Origin: DATBVX01 sp963696675
GTDB taxonomy: Bacteria; Pseudomonadota; Gammaproteobacteria; Steroidobacterales; Steroidobacteraceae
Length of the DNA stretch: 64,000 nucleotides
Direction: 5' to 3'
Assembly: GCA_963696675.1 (NCBI GenBank)
Contig: CAVOLM010000048.1
Coordinates: 31,322-95,321 of the forward strand
Under the pieces are notes generated by a model. It did not search any database and had not been told where the DNA came from. It saw only the letters and a program-made list of their open reading frames with translations. Both the position numbers and the translations under genes were made by a program. This document shows positions 12,026 through 21,479 of the stretch, piece by piece (position 1 is the stretch's first letter; every line of letters starts with the position of its first letter).

Positions 12026-12088
12026 TCCGGCCGCCTTGTCGCTGCGGCACGGACGCTTGCCAGCCACGCGACGCTCCTCCCCAGGCAC

Positions 12089-13627
12089 ATGACGAGCATA
12101 CGCAGGCAGATGGCGTCAGGCGCAGCCTGGATGGTCTTGTTCAAGCTCCTGGACAAGGGCATCGGGCTGGTGAGCACCCTGCTGCTGGCGCGCCTGCTGG
12201 TACCGGGCGACTTTGGTCTCGTCGCGATGGCGACCTCTCTCATCGCTTTGCTCGAAGTGTTCGGCGCATTCGGATTCGATATTGCGCTGATCCATCGGCA
12301 ATCCCCCACGCGCAGTCATTTCGATACTGCGTGGACCTTCAACGTCATTGTCGGACTGTGTGTCGCCGCGTTGCTGCTGGCCCTCGCGCTGCCGGTTTCG
12401 CACTACTACCGCCAGGTGAATCTGCCTCCGGTGATCTGCGCGCTCGCAGTGGCATCCGCAGTCCAGGGGTTCGAGAACGTCGGAGTAGTCGCGTTCCGCA
12501 AGGAAATGCAGTTTCACCGGGAATTCCGCTATCTGCTGACGAAGCGCATCGCCGCGTTCCTGGTCACAGTCAGCCTTGCGCTGTGGTTGCGCAGCTATTG
12601 GGCGCTGGTCGCCGGTGCCATTACGGGTCGAATCGCCGGCGTGGCACTCAGCTATTGGCTGCACCCCTATCGTCCGCGCTTCAGTCTGGCGGCTCGCGCC
12701 GACCTGCTGCACTTCTCCCGCTGGGTGCTGATCGGCAACATTCTCGCGTTTCTGAAGGAGCGCTCTCCCGACTTTGTCATCGGCCGCATTGCGGGGCCAA
12801 GCGCGCTCGGCGTCTTTAACGTGTCGGCAGAAATCGCCAACCTGCCGGGCACAGAGCTCGTCGCGCCGATCAATCGTGCAATTTTCCCCGCCTATGCACG
12901 CCTGGCCGGTGACCGCGAGGCCCTTCGCACCGAATATCTTTCGGTCATGTCGGTCGTGTGCCTGATCGCGGTGCCCGCGATCGCCGGAATCGCCGCAACT
13001 GCGAAATTGCTGGTCGCCGTCCTGCTCGGCCCAAAGTGGCTCGAGGCGCAGCACATCCTGCCTGTCCTGGCGTTCTTTGGTATCACGCAGGTCATGCAGA
13101 GCAATGCGTACGCGGCCTATCTCGCGCTGGGACGACCTGATCTCTCGGCACGCATCACCAGCATTCACGTCGCGATCCTGCTCGGCGCCCTGATCGTATT
13201 CACGCGCTGGTACGGCCTGATGGGCGCCGCGATCGCCTATCTGCTGACGGCGGTTCTGGTCCTGCCCATTACGTTCGCCTTCGTCTTTCGCCTGATTGAT
13301 CTGCGGGCGCGGGCCTTCTTTGGCGTGGTGTGGCGCCCGCTCCTGGCGGCCCTGGGGATGTATTTGATCGTAGCGGGTGTCGTCAACGTCGTAAGCCGCG
13401 CTGGGCACGGCACGGGGCTGAATGCCCTGAACCTGATCGGTGTCATCCTGCTCGGCATCGCGTCTTACGCGATCATGGTGCTGGCGCTGTGGCTCGTGTC
13501 CGGACGCCCTGAAGGCGCGGAACGGCTACTGTTGCGTCAACTGCAGGGCATTCTGTCGCGGCGGGGCCTGGGAAATCGTCCCGCGGGTCCCACTGGCAAT
13601 GGCGGCGGGGTTTCCGGTTCCGGCTAA
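12089..13627 (+). CDS. Wzx-type polysaccharide flippase (Polysacc_synt_3 family)
   Basis: Integral inner-membrane MOP-superfamily transporter of 512 residues that would flip lipid-linked oligosaccharide to the periplasm. It begins with the amphipathic motif SGAAWMVLFKLLDKGIG, then LLLARLLVPGDFGLVAMA, which is characteristic of WzxC/AmsL-type exporters. About 12-14 hydrophobic segments follow along the whole length. The frame is intact, unlike most neighbours. The gene starts 63 bp after glrR and converges on a second flippase with a gap of only 7 bp; the two share the same N-terminal signature, so they are paralogues. Substrate unknown. Confidence 0.87.
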   Translation: MTSIRRQMASGAAWMVLFKLLDKGIGLVSTLLLARLLVPGDFGLVAMATSLIALLEVFGAFGFDIALIHRQSPTRSHFDTAWTFNVIVGLCVAALLLALALPVSHYYRQVNLPPVICALAVASAVQGFENVGVVAFRKEMQFHREFRYLLTKRIAAFLVTVSLALWLRSYWALVAGAITGRIAGVALSYWLHPYRPRFSLAARADLLHFSRWVLIGNILAFLKERSPDFVIGRIAGPSALGVFNVSAEIANLPGTELVAPINRAIFPAYARLAGDREALRTEYLSVMSVVCLIAVPAIAGIAATAKLLVAVLLGPKWLEAQHILPVLAFFGITQVMQSNAYAAYLALGRPDLSARITSIHVAILLGALIVFTRWYGLMGAAIAYLLTAVLVLPITFAFVFRLIDLRARAFFGVVWRPLLAALGMYLIVAGVVNVVSRAGHGTGLNALNLIGVILLGIASYAIMVLALWLVSGRPEGAERLLLRQLQGILSRRGLGNRPAGPTGNGGGVSGSG

Positions 13628-13634
13628 ACGTTCC

Positions 13635-15098
13635 TCACGCGGGCTGCCCACGCAGCAGCGCATGTAGCTCGCGGACGCGCTGTCCGTACGTAAACCACAT
13701 CATGGCTGCGTAGATGACCCCACCGCTTACCGACAACGTCGCGAAGCGCGCGGCGTGATTCCAACCGGCCGGCAGCGCGGCCGAGAGCATCAGCACACAT
13801 ACAGCCATGACTGCACATGCTGTCGCGGCGGGCAGCAAGGTTTTCCCGATTGCTGCCAGGCTCAGATCGAGAATCCTGAAGACGATCACGTACGCGGGAA
13901 GATTTGCCAGCGGGAAAGCGATCACCCACGCCCACGCCAATCCGATCAACCCGTGCCGGCTGCCGACATAGAGGCAGAATGGGATGACCCCCAGTGAGAG
14001 AATGTTGAGCCACATATTGGCGCGCGCGCGTCCGGTCCACACCAGGACATGCGAAACCAGTATCGACAGGGCATTCACAGCCAGCACGATGCACAGGATC
14101 TGCAGCGGTGCGATGGTCTCCTCCCACTGAGGTCCGAGCAGTACCGGCACGGCATCGTGCGCCACCAGCGCGAGGCCGGTGAACATCGGCAGCGTCACGA
14201 TCGCGATCGCCTCCGTCAGCACCAGGTAGTAGCGTCGCAAGGCTGCCTGGTTGCCCTGCACGTCGGAGAAGATGCCGGGAATCACGCGGCTGATGAGGCT
14301 CGTGACTTCGGTCAGCGGAATCGTCGCGATGCTCAGGGAAAACTGGTACGCGCCGAGCGACTGCTTGCCCAGCACCTTGCCGGCGATGGTTGAATCGGCA
14401 TTGCTGTATCCATACCACGCGATCCTCGAGACCAGCATGCGCGCGCCGAACACGATCGGCTTGGTCAGCGCCTTCAGCTCACGTGGCCAGCTGAGTGCGT
14501 GAGGCCGCAGCACGTTGAGCAGGATCGCCACGCAGATCCCGCTCACGACGGAGTTGAACACCAGTGCCCAGTAGCTGAAGCCGAGCGCGGCAAAGGTGGC
14601 AAGCGTGCCGGCCTGGGTGATCAGCTGCAGGAAGTTGATCCAGGCGAGGCGCCGGAATGCGAGGTCGCGCTGCAGGAGCGCGCGTGGCACGATCTGCAGG
14701 GCATCGGTCACAAAGGTGATCGCCAGTACGGCAATGAGCCCCGCGACCACCGGCTCGCCGAAAAAACCGGCGATTGGAACGGAAAGCAGTCCGTAGATGC
14801 CGGTCAGCGTCAGGCCGAACAGCACTGCCAGTCCGCCCAGGCGCGAGATCTGGTGAGATTGCAGCGAGCGGTCCTGAACGATCACGGCGTCGAGCCCCAG
14901 ATCCTCAACCATGCGCGCGAGCCCGATCGCCAGACTCGCCATCGCCGCCAACCCAAAATCCCCGGGGGTCAGAACGCGTGCCGCATAGCCTGTTGCCACC
15001 CAGCTGATCGCCTGCGCCGCCCAACGGAAAATGGCAGTCCACGCAAGTCCGGAGATGAGCGCACGGTCGTGAGTCCGTGCTCCGGAGGCGTGCGTCAT
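13635..15098 (-). CDS. Wzx-type polysaccharide flippase, second paralogue
   Basis: Intact 487-residue MOP-family flippase. The start ATG at 15098 overlaps the stop of the upstream gene by ATGA, so the two are translationally coupled. The N-terminus has GLAWTAIFRWAAQAISW and ARVLTPGDFGLAAMAS, matching the signature of the convergent flippase at 12-13.6 kb, and about 12 membrane segments follow. It is the last gene of the precursor operon that begins at 22127, and probably exports the product made from that operon's sugar nucleotides. Confidence 0.87.
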   Translation of the reverse strand: MTHASGARTHDRALISGLAWTAIFRWAAQAISWVATGYAARVLTPGDFGLAAMASLAIGLARMVEDLGLDAVIVQDRSLQSHQISRLGGLAVLFGLTLTGIYGLLSVPIAGFFGEPVVAGLIAVLAITFVTDALQIVPRALLQRDLAFRRLAWINFLQLITQAGTLATFAALGFSYWALVFNSVVSGICVAILLNVLRPHALSWPRELKALTKPIVFGARMLVSRIAWYGYSNADSTIAGKVLGKQSLGAYQFSLSIATIPLTEVTSLISRVIPGIFSDVQGNQAALRRYYLVLTEAIAIVTLPMFTGLALVAHDAVPVLLGPQWEETIAPLQILCIVLAVNALSILVSHVLVWTGRARANMWLNILSLGVIPFCLYVGSRHGLIGLAWAWVIAFPLANLPAYVIVFRILDLSLAAIGKTLLPAATACAVMAVCVLMLSAALPAGWNHAARFATLSVSGGVIYAAMMWFTYGQRVRELHALLRGQPA

Positions 15099-16138
15099 GG
15101 TGCCCCGGAAGCTGAAGGATCCGGCGGCCGGGCTGGAACACGCTCCAGCCAGATCTCCCGCCAGTACGACACGATGCGGCGCGGGCACAGAAGTCTCAGG
15201 CGCGTGTAGCTCCCGGTGCAGACCGTGCCATCGAGCACGATGCAGGGAGTCTTCATTTGCAGCATCGCGCCGGTCTTCTCGTTGATGATGCGCTCGACGC
15301 GTCCTGCGACCCTGAACGTCGAACCGCAGTGTTGCACCATCTCTTCGTCGAACCAAAGACCGCGATTCTTGCTGTTGGAGTTGAGCGTGGCCGCAATCTC
15401 GCTGGCCGGCTTGATTCTCACCCACTCGCCCGGCCGCAAACCCAGCGTCGCCGTCGGCGTTACCTCACCGTCGCGAACTCCACCTTTGCCGAGAGGCGCG
15501 GGTCTGCCCGTCAGCTTGCGATGCACCCAATCGTAGATACGCGTCGAGATGCGATACGCAAATCCCCAGTCGGTCCAGGCGCGCAGCGAGGCAAGGAACA
15601 AGACACGTGCAGCACGGCGCACGGAGACATTGCCACTGCGGATGTCGCGCAGATACTGCGCGAAGTTCCACCACGCCAGCGGCCGCGTCGCTGCGAGCAG
15701 CTTCGTCGCCTGGCACGAGTACAGCGGCTCGCCATCGGCTCCCGAACCGGATCGCGTCGCGGCCTCGAGCGCCGCGGGAGTGCAGCGCGACGCAACGCGC
15801 TGTTCGAGGTCGGTACGCTCGTCGCCCTGCGCGCCCGTGACCTTGCGCAGCCATGCGGATTTCCAGAACAAGAGGCACGCCGCCTGGCAATTTCCGTGCG
15901 AGGCTCCATCGCAGCGCAGTTCTTCGAGATGCACGGCGTCATGCAGGCGCCGGCCGCCCTTGTTCTCAATCGTGTCGCAGGTCTTGTGAGCGACGGCCTG
16001 CACGCGGAAGCGTTGACCGCAGAATCGCAGCATCTCCGGCATGAACGGCAGCGCGTCGAGGCAGCCGCGCTCATCCAGTGTCGCGAGGATCTCGTCGCTG
16101 CTGCGAACCACGACCGTGTCGCCAGCCCTTAACTTCAT
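15095..16138 (-). CDS. Conserved protein of unknown function with a duplicated domain
   Basis: 347 residues, soluble, no signal peptide. Two related modules are visible. Module 1 (about 3-95) has AGDTVVVRSSDEILATLD, LPFMPEMLRFCG, FRVQAVAHKTCDTI and LRCDGASHGNCQAACLLFW. Module 2 (about 245-340) has PGEWVRIKPASEIAATL, WFDEEMVQHCG, FRVAGRVERIINE, DGTVCTG and PRRIVSYWREIWL. Both therefore follow the order G-x-W/V, EI-ATL, EM--CG, FRV, Cys, W. The cysteines suggest a metal site or disulphides. A basic helical linker separates them. I know of no assigned function. Its stop overlaps the start of the flippase, and it follows the SAF-domain reductase by 57 bp, placing it in sugar-nucleotide or lipid-linked glycan assembly. 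Confidence 0.8.
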   Translation of the reverse strand: MKLRAGDTVVVRSSDEILATLDERGCLDALPFMPEMLRFCGQRFRVQAVAHKTCDTIENKGGRRLHDAVHLEELRCDGASHGNCQAACLLFWKSAWLRKVTGAQGDERTDLEQRVASRCTPAALEAATRSGSGADGEPLYSCQATKLLAATRPLAWWNFAQYLRDIRSGNVSVRRAARVLFLASLRAWTDWGFAYRISTRIYDWVHRKLTGRPAPLGKGGVRDGEVTPTATLGLRPGEWVRIKPASEIAATLNSNSKNRGLWFDEEMVQHCGSTFRVAGRVERIINEKTGAMLQMKTPCIVLDGTVCTGSYTRLRLLCPRRIVSYWREIWLERVPARPPDPSASGAP

Positions 16139-16195
16139 GGCGCGACGATACTCAGAGCGGCGCCAACCTCACGAGCCTGCGACCTGGCGCTTCGA

Positions 16196-17506
16196 TCATT
16201 GCGGGGCCGTGGCGCGGCGGGGCGTCTGGCTGAAGTGCGCTGTCTGCTCCGCGCGCAGCCGATCGCACAGGCGTCCCACGGGCAGCACGACGTCGTCGTA
16301 ACTGATCAGCTGGTCCTTGGCGATGTCACGCTTCAGGCGGCAATCCACGGACAGCGACATGGGCAGGCTGTTGCTGCGCAAGCCGGTCTCGTAGGTGTCG
16401 ATCTCTCCATAGCAGGTGAAGCCGCCCATGCCGTCGAGCAGCTCGCCCGCCTTTAGATCGCGCTTGGCGAACGTCAGGGCCTCGCACACCGGCGCGCCGC
16501 GCGGCGTCAGCGTCGCGTCCTTGAACAGGACGGCGCGCGCGACGGTGAGCGGCAGCTGCAGGTGCGGCAGATGGAATGGCGTGTAGAAGACATACAGCGG
16601 ACCGTCACCCATCTTGAAATAACTCATGTATTCGCGCAGCACCGGTTGATCGTTGTAACCGACGACGAATGCACCGGTATGCGGTTCGGCGCCCAGTGCG
16701 AATTCCACCAGGCCGCCCGCCTCGAAGTCCTTAGGGGTGAAATGCTTGAGCAGGTCTTTGACATGCGCGAGTCGATGACCATACATGCCGCGCTTGCCCG
16801 GCTTGAATCCGGTCGCGTTGCCCATGAGCGTCGACTCGAGCGCGAGCTTCGAACCGTCGGCGAACGAGGCGACCATCGCCGCCTTCTGCTTGTGCTTCTC
16901 CGCGAAGTCCTTCTGCGTGTCGGGATTGCGGTACCGGTCCAGGAATCCCTTGATCTGACCCATCATCACCGGCTTGTAGCCGATGGTCGCGACGAAGCGA
17001 TACAGATTCATGGCCACGCCCGGCTCATCGCCATCCGTGTACGTATAGACGACGCCCTGGCGATCGGCATGAACCTTCAGTATCGGGCCGATCGCGGCGT
17101 CCACTTCCGCGTTCATGAGAATGATGTGCTTGCCATTGCGGATGCTTTCAAAGGCGACACGCGCGCCGCACTCGACTTCGCCGGTCGTCTCCATGACCGC
17201 TTCGATGCCGCCAGCCTGGCACAGCAACTGCGCATCGTCGGTCACCGCCGGGACACCTTCCTGGATTGCCCGCTCGAGAGCGGCGACGTTGCTTACGCCG
17301 CGATGAGAGTCGACTCCGGCCTCGCGGTAGGCCCGCTCCGCCTGCTCGACATGCCGATTGGCGATCGCCACGAGTTTCAGGCCGGGCATCGCCGTGATGA
17401 TCTGCAGCGCGATGCCTCGCCCCATGTAGCCGGCGCCGACGAGTGCCACCCGGACCGGATTGTTCTTGTCCAGTCGTTGCTGTAATGCCGTGTCCACGAT
17501 AAGCAT
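16196..17506 (-). CDS. NAD(P)-dependent oxidoreductase with C-terminal SAF domain (homoserine-dehydrogenase-like)
   Basis: 436-residue cytoplasmic enzyme related to COG4091-type predicted homoserine dehydrogenases. The N-terminal Rossmann motif GAGYMGRG lies near residue 24, followed by NRHVEQAERAY. The mid-region has TTGEVECGA, YTDGDEPGVAMNL and KPGKRGMYG; the C-terminus has a SAF-type AKRDLKAGELL segment. The start at 17506 is supported by a strong AGGAGG ribosome-binding site nine bases upstream. True homoserine dehydrogenases act in amino-acid synthesis. Here it lies between an RmlC-like epimerase and a flippase operon, so I infer a reductase in formation of an unusual, perhaps branched or deoxy, sugar. 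The substrate cannot be read from sequence. Confidence 0.83.
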   Translation of the reverse strand: MLIVDTALQQRLDKNNPVRVALVGAGYMGRGIALQIITAMPGLKLVAIANRHVEQAERAYREAGVDSHRGVSNVAALERAIQEGVPAVTDDAQLLCQAGGIEAVMETTGEVECGARVAFESIRNGKHIILMNAEVDAAIGPILKVHADRQGVVYTYTDGDEPGVAMNLYRFVATIGYKPVMMGQIKGFLDRYRNPDTQKDFAEKHKQKAAMVASFADGSKLALESTLMGNATGFKPGKRGMYGHRLAHVKDLLKHFTPKDFEAGGLVEFALGAEPHTGAFVVGYNDQPVLREYMSYFKMGDGPLYVFYTPFHLPHLQLPLTVARAVLFKDATLTPRGAPVCEALTFAKRDLKAGELLDGMGGFTCYGEIDTYETGLRSNSLPMSLSVDCRLKRDIAKDQLISYDDVVLPVGRLCDRLRAEQTAHFSQTPRRATAPQ

Positions 17507-17511
17507 GAGAA

Positions 17512-18054
17512 TCAACCTCCTGTCGCCGGCGCATAGGCCGGCCAACTTCGATCGGCTGCGGAAATCACTTCTACTGACCGCGGCCATTTGACTCCAAAGG
17601 CCGGATCGTCGTAACGCACGCCGCAAGCAGCCTCCGGCGCGTAAAACTGCGAGGTGAAGTAAGTGACCTCGCTTTCCGGCGCGAGCGTCAGATAACCGTG
17701 GGCGCACCCTTCGGGTGCGTACACGAGACGATGCTCGGCGGCATTCAATTCAACACCCATCCAGTCGCGATAGGTCGGCGAATCGACGCGCAGATCGATC
17801 AGCACATCGAACACCGCGCCGCGCGTGCAATGCACGATCTTCACCTCAGCGAACGGCGCCTTCTGAAAATGCATGCCGCGCAAAGTGCCGGGCCGCGGAC
17901 TTGCGCCCACGTTGATCTGCGCGATTGCAGAAGACAAGCCCTGCGCGGCGAGTTCCTTCTGGCACCATTGGCGCGCAAAAAAACCGCGCTCGTCGGTGCG
18001 CTTCTCGAGCTCGATGATGAATGAGCCGGCAAGCTTCGCGGGCGTGAATTTCAA
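17512..18054 (-). CDS. RmlC-like dTDP-4-dehydrorhamnose 3,5-epimerase family protein
   Basis: 180-residue cupin that epimerises a nucleotide-linked 4-keto sugar. Visible signatures: DERGFFARQW, RGMHFQ with the catalytic His, VHCTRGAVFDVLIDLR, and APEGCAHGYLTL. The start is TTG at 18054, preceded by GAGGA at good distance; no in-frame ATG fits. Its stop lies six bases from the start of the SAF-domain reductase. A CDP-sugar rather than a dTDP-sugar substrate is plausible, because the adjacent gene is a cytidylyltransferase and no rmlA or rmlB is nearby. Confidence 0.87.
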   Translation of the reverse strand: MKFTPAKLAGSFIIELEKRTDERGFFARQWCQKELAAQGLSSAIAQINVGASPRPGTLRGMHFQKAPFAEVKIVHCTRGAVFDVLIDLRVDSPTYRDWMGVELNAAEHRLVYAPEGCAHGYLTLAPESEVTYFTSQFYAPEAACGVRYDDPAFGVKWPRSVEVISAADRSWPAYAPATGG

Positions 18055-18093
18055 GCTGTTGGTCCTCGTGCCTTCGATGGCATGGTCGCCCTC

Positions 18094-18880
18094 TCAGGTG
18101 CGATTCCACAGCATCCAGGGACAATCGCGCTGTGCTTCCATCCGGTCGAAGGTGATCTTGTCCTTGAAAGTATCCATCGCCTGCCAGAAACCGAGATGCC
18201 GATAGGTTGCGAGCAACCGCCGCTCTGCCAGTCGCGCGAACGGCTTCTCAACCAGCTCATCGCCTTCCTCGATGTAGTCGAAGATTTCGCGACGCAGGAT
18301 GAAGAACCCGCCGTTGATCAGCAGATCGTCGATTGCGCACCGGGCCCATCGACCTTGACGTAGCCATCGGCGTCAGCCTGCACGGCGTGAAAGCTGTGCC
18401 ACGAACGCACTGACAGCGAAGCTTGCGACCACTTTCTTGGTCGTGAAGTCGCTGATCATCCGGTCGAGCGGCAGGTCCGACAGCCCGTCGGAGTAGTTGG
18501 CGAGGAAGGCCGTCTTCGCCTTCCACGTATGCTGCTTCACGCGCAGCAGTCGCTGACCGATGTTGGCGTGCAGCCCGGTGTCGACGAACGTGATTTTCCA
18601 GTCGCTCGATGTCCTTGGCGCGCAGATCGATGCGTCGCCCACCCTCGGAGAGAGTGAAATCGTTGGTCATGCACTCGTTGTAGCGCAGGAAGTACTCGCG
18701 AATCATGTCGCCGCGATAGCCGAGGCACAGCACGAACTCCTTGTGACCGAAGTGCGCGTAGTAGCGCATCAGGTGCCAGATCATCGGCCGATAGCCGACG
18801 TTGACGAGCGGCTTGGGAATGGCGTCCGAATGCTCGCGCAACCGGGTTCCCAGACCCCCACAGAACAGCACAACCTTCAT
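18094..18880 (-). CDS. Glucose-1-phosphate cytidylyltransferase-like nucleotidyltransferase
   Basis: Enzyme that would make CDP-glucose (or a related activated sugar) from CTP and a sugar 1-phosphate. N-terminus: VVLFCGGLGTRLRE, KPLVNVG, FVLCLGYRGDMIREYF. Middle, in another frame: VDTGLHANIGQRL and FLANYSDGLSDLPL. The C-terminus is in a third frame read from 18330 to the stop at 18094: LINGGFFILRREIFDY and GFWQAMDTFKDK, the latter typical of RfbF-type enzymes. At least three indels (about 18600, 18400 and 18330) split it. Reconstructed length is about 260 residues. It lies between ugd and the RmlC-like gene in one operon. Start ATG 18880. Confidence 0.8.
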
Positions 18881-18895
18881 GCTTTCTCCCTGAAA

Positions 18896-20241
18896 TCAGG
18901 CTCCGCGGCCGATGCCCTCGTAGCTCTTGAAAGCGGCCGGATCGAGCATCCGTCGCCCGTCGATCACCAGCGGCTCGGGCTGCATGCGTCGCGCCAGCGA
19001 GGCGAGCTGCGCAAATTCCTGCCAGCGCGTCACGAGCACCACGATTTGCGCGCCTTCGAGCGCGCTCGCGAGGGAAGCGGCGATCCGCACGCCCTGCAGA
19101 CGCTTCGTGCTGTGCAGGACGTGCGATTGGATCGTACGCGGTCAACCGCGCCCCGGCTTCGCGCAGGCTGCCGCAGCAGTGGAAAGGCCGGTGACTCGCG
19201 CACATCGTCGGTATCGGGCTTGAAGGCCAGCCCGAGAACCGTTACTGGCACACCGGTGAGATCCGGATAGTGTCGCGCAATGAGGCGCAGCATCTCTTCG
19301 GGTTGCGTGCGATTGATGTCGAGGACACTGCGCAGCAGACTCATCGACAGCTGATGCTCGGTTCCCTGGGCGACCAGGGCCGTGACGTCCTTCGGCAGGC
19401 AGCTGCCGCCGAAGCCGCAACCTGCTTCCAGGAAGCGCACGATCGGTGCACTGATGGCGGAGCCATCCGGCATCGAAGTCGTGAAGTATCCGGCCAGGTG
19501 CACGCCGCGCATGACGTCAGCAACGTCGACACCACCTACCGCGTTGCACAGGCGCGCGATCTCGTTCGAGAAAGAAATCATCGTCGCGAGCACGCTGTTC
19601 GACGCGTACTTGATCATCTCCGCCGTGCTGTTGTTGGTCCGCACGCGAGGCGTGCTGGTACCGAAGTCGCTGTACAGCTCGCTGAGCGTCGACCGGGTAC
19701 GCTCATCGATGCCGCCGAATACCAGCCGATCTGGATGCATGAAATCCTGGACCGCGGTGCCTTCGGTCAGAAACTCTGGATTCATGCCGAGCCCGAAGTC
19801 GCGCCCCGCCTGCATGCCAGCCGCGCCTTCGAGGCAGCGCCGGACCGTGCCATCAGTGGTGCCAGGCACCACCGTGCTCTTGACCACGACGGTGTGATAC
19901 GCGCGCTTGCTGCGCAGGGCGCTCCCGATCTCGGTGGCAGCCTTCTCTACATATCGCAGGTCAATGTGACCATCGATCGCGGGGGTGCCCACGGCAATGA
20001 ACGTGATGTCGCTATCCCGAACCCCTGCGGCCAGATCCGTGGTGGCCCTCAAGCGGCTACCCACGTTTCGGTTCATCAGCTCCTGCAGCCCTGGTTCGTG
20101 AATCGGCGGCGCAGCGCGGTTGATCATCTCCACCTTGCTGACGTCCACATCGATGCAGGTCACTTCATGACCGCGCTCCGCGAAGCAGGTGCCGGTCACC
20201 AGGCCGACGTATCCGGTGCCAACGATGGAAACTTTCATCAC
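18896..20241 (-). CDS. ugd: UDP-glucose 6-dehydrogenase
   Basis: NAD-dependent four-electron oxidation of UDP-glucose to UDP-glucuronate. N-terminal Rossmann motif VGTGYVGLVTG, then GTPAIDG, KSTVVPGT, NPEFLTEG, the catalytic Cys in FGGSCLPKD, and the C-terminal LGLAFKPDTDDVRESP. Beyond residue about 345 the frame is lost; indels between about 19085 and 19200 shift it twice. The tail then reads VVLVTRWQEF and IDGRRMLDP and ends at 18896. Length is about 447 residues, normal for the family. Start ATG 20241 overlaps the stop of the upstream epimerase by four bases. It feeds the UXS-like enzyme encoded just upstream. Confidence 0.92.
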
Positions 20242-21368
20242 GCCGCTTCCGCCGTGCGATTGTGCTGGTACCAGATGAGCGAGCGGCGGATGCCCTCCTC
20301 CACCAGCACGCGCGGCGCGTAGCCGAGTTCGGTGCGCGCCTTGTCGATCACCGGGCAGCGTCGATTGGGGTTGTCGACGAGATAGTCCGCTTCCTGGGCT
20401 TTGCCGAGCACCACCTTGCCGCCATAGCCGAACAGCTCACGGGCCGTATCGATCACAATCTTCGCCAGGTTGTGCATCGAAATCTCGGGACGATCGATGC
20501 CGACGTTGTAGGGCTCGCCGGCGCCGCCCCGCACCAGCACCTTGTAATAGCCAACGATCGCGTCGGTGGCGTAGCAGAACGTGCGGGTCGGTGTGCCGTC
20601 CGAGAACATCACGATGTCACGACCGGCGAGCACGTTCTGCACAAAATCGGGTATCACGCGGCCATCGGTGATCTTGAGGCCCGGACCGTAGTTGTTGAAC
20701 GGGCGTGCGATCTTGGTCGCGATGCCTTCCTGGCGCGCGAAGGTCACGCACAACGTTTCGCCGAAACGCTTGCTCTCGTCGTAGCAGGCACGTGGCCCGG
20801 TGCACGAGACGTTGCCGCGATAGGTTTCCGGGGTCGGGATCGCGTCCGCCGTCGGATCACCGTAGATCTCGCTCGAGGAGTAGAACAGGAATCCTTTCAG
20901 CGGGCGCTTCGCATCGCGTTCGGCGCGGGCGTACTCGAGGAGGTTTCTCAGGCCGATGATATTGGCATCGATGCACTTCAGCGGCTGTGCGCGGTAGTAC
21001 TGTGGCGAGGCGATGCCTGCGGCGTGAATGATGTAATCGAAGTGTCCCATGCCACCCGGTAACGGCAGCGTCATGTCCTGGCGTACGAGCTCGAGCAGCG
21101 GCTGATCGCGCAAGGCTTCCAGCCACGCCGGGACGCCTCGCATGTAGTTGTCGTAGACGGTCACACCGATCTTGCCGCGCGCGCCGCGGGTTCGATTCCA
21201 GTGCAGCGCGGCCTGGACCAGGTAGTAGCCGAGAAAGCCTCCGCCACCGGTGATGAGCAGGCGGCGGCCGCCCATTCGTGCGAACTCCGAATCCAGGTCC
21301 TGGCAGACGGACTCGAGATCCTGATCGAGCAGCGTCTGCAGCGACATCGGGCCAGTGGTGCGATTCAT
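20238..21368 (-). CDS. NAD-dependent epimerase/dehydratase, UDP-glucuronate decarboxylase-like
   Basis: Intact extended short-chain dehydrogenase of about 376 residues. It has GGGGFLGYYLV, an SSSEIYGDP catalytic serine, the YDESKR catalytic pair and ARPFNNYGPGL, the pattern of UXS/RmlB-like sugar-nucleotide enzymes. UXS makes UDP-xylose from UDP-glucuronate, which fits its position directly upstream of ugd. A 4,6-dehydratase role on a CDP-sugar is the alternative, since the RmlC-like epimerase needs a 4-keto substrate. The chosen start is ATG 21368 (MNRTTGPMS), which follows AAGGCAG. It is longer at the N-terminus than usual by about 35 residues. Confidence 0.85.
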   Translation of the reverse strand: MNRTTGPMSLQTLLDQDLESVCQDLDSEFARMGGRRLLITGGGGFLGYYLVQAALHWNRTRGARGKIGVTVYDNYMRGVPAWLEALRDQPLLELVRQDMTLPLPGGMGHFDYIIHAAGIASPQYYRAQPLKCIDANIIGLRNLLEYARAERDAKRPLKGFLFYSSSEIYGDPTADAIPTPETYRGNVSCTGPRACYDESKRFGETLCVTFARQEGIATKIARPFNNYGPGLKITDGRVIPDFVQNVLAGRDIVMFSDGTPTRTFCYATDAIVGYYKVLVRGGAGEPYNVGIDRPEISMHNLAKIVIDTARELFGYGGKVVLGKAQEADYLVDNPNRRCPVIDKARTELGYAPRVLVEEGIRRSLIWYQHNRTAEAA

Positions 21369-21479
21369 ATCTGCCTTGTTATGTCCGGCCGCATCGGAAC
21401 GGCCATTTTTCGCGGCGAAACAAGGCCGCGTGGGCCGCCAAAGCATAGCCAGTGCTGCGATGCAATACCCTGATCGATT

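Noticed and set aside
12116..13408. Long open frame (430 codons) antisense to the plus-strand flippase
   Set aside because: Its residues are dominated by Arg, Gln and Asp as expected from an antisense frame of a hydrophobic gene, with no family signature.
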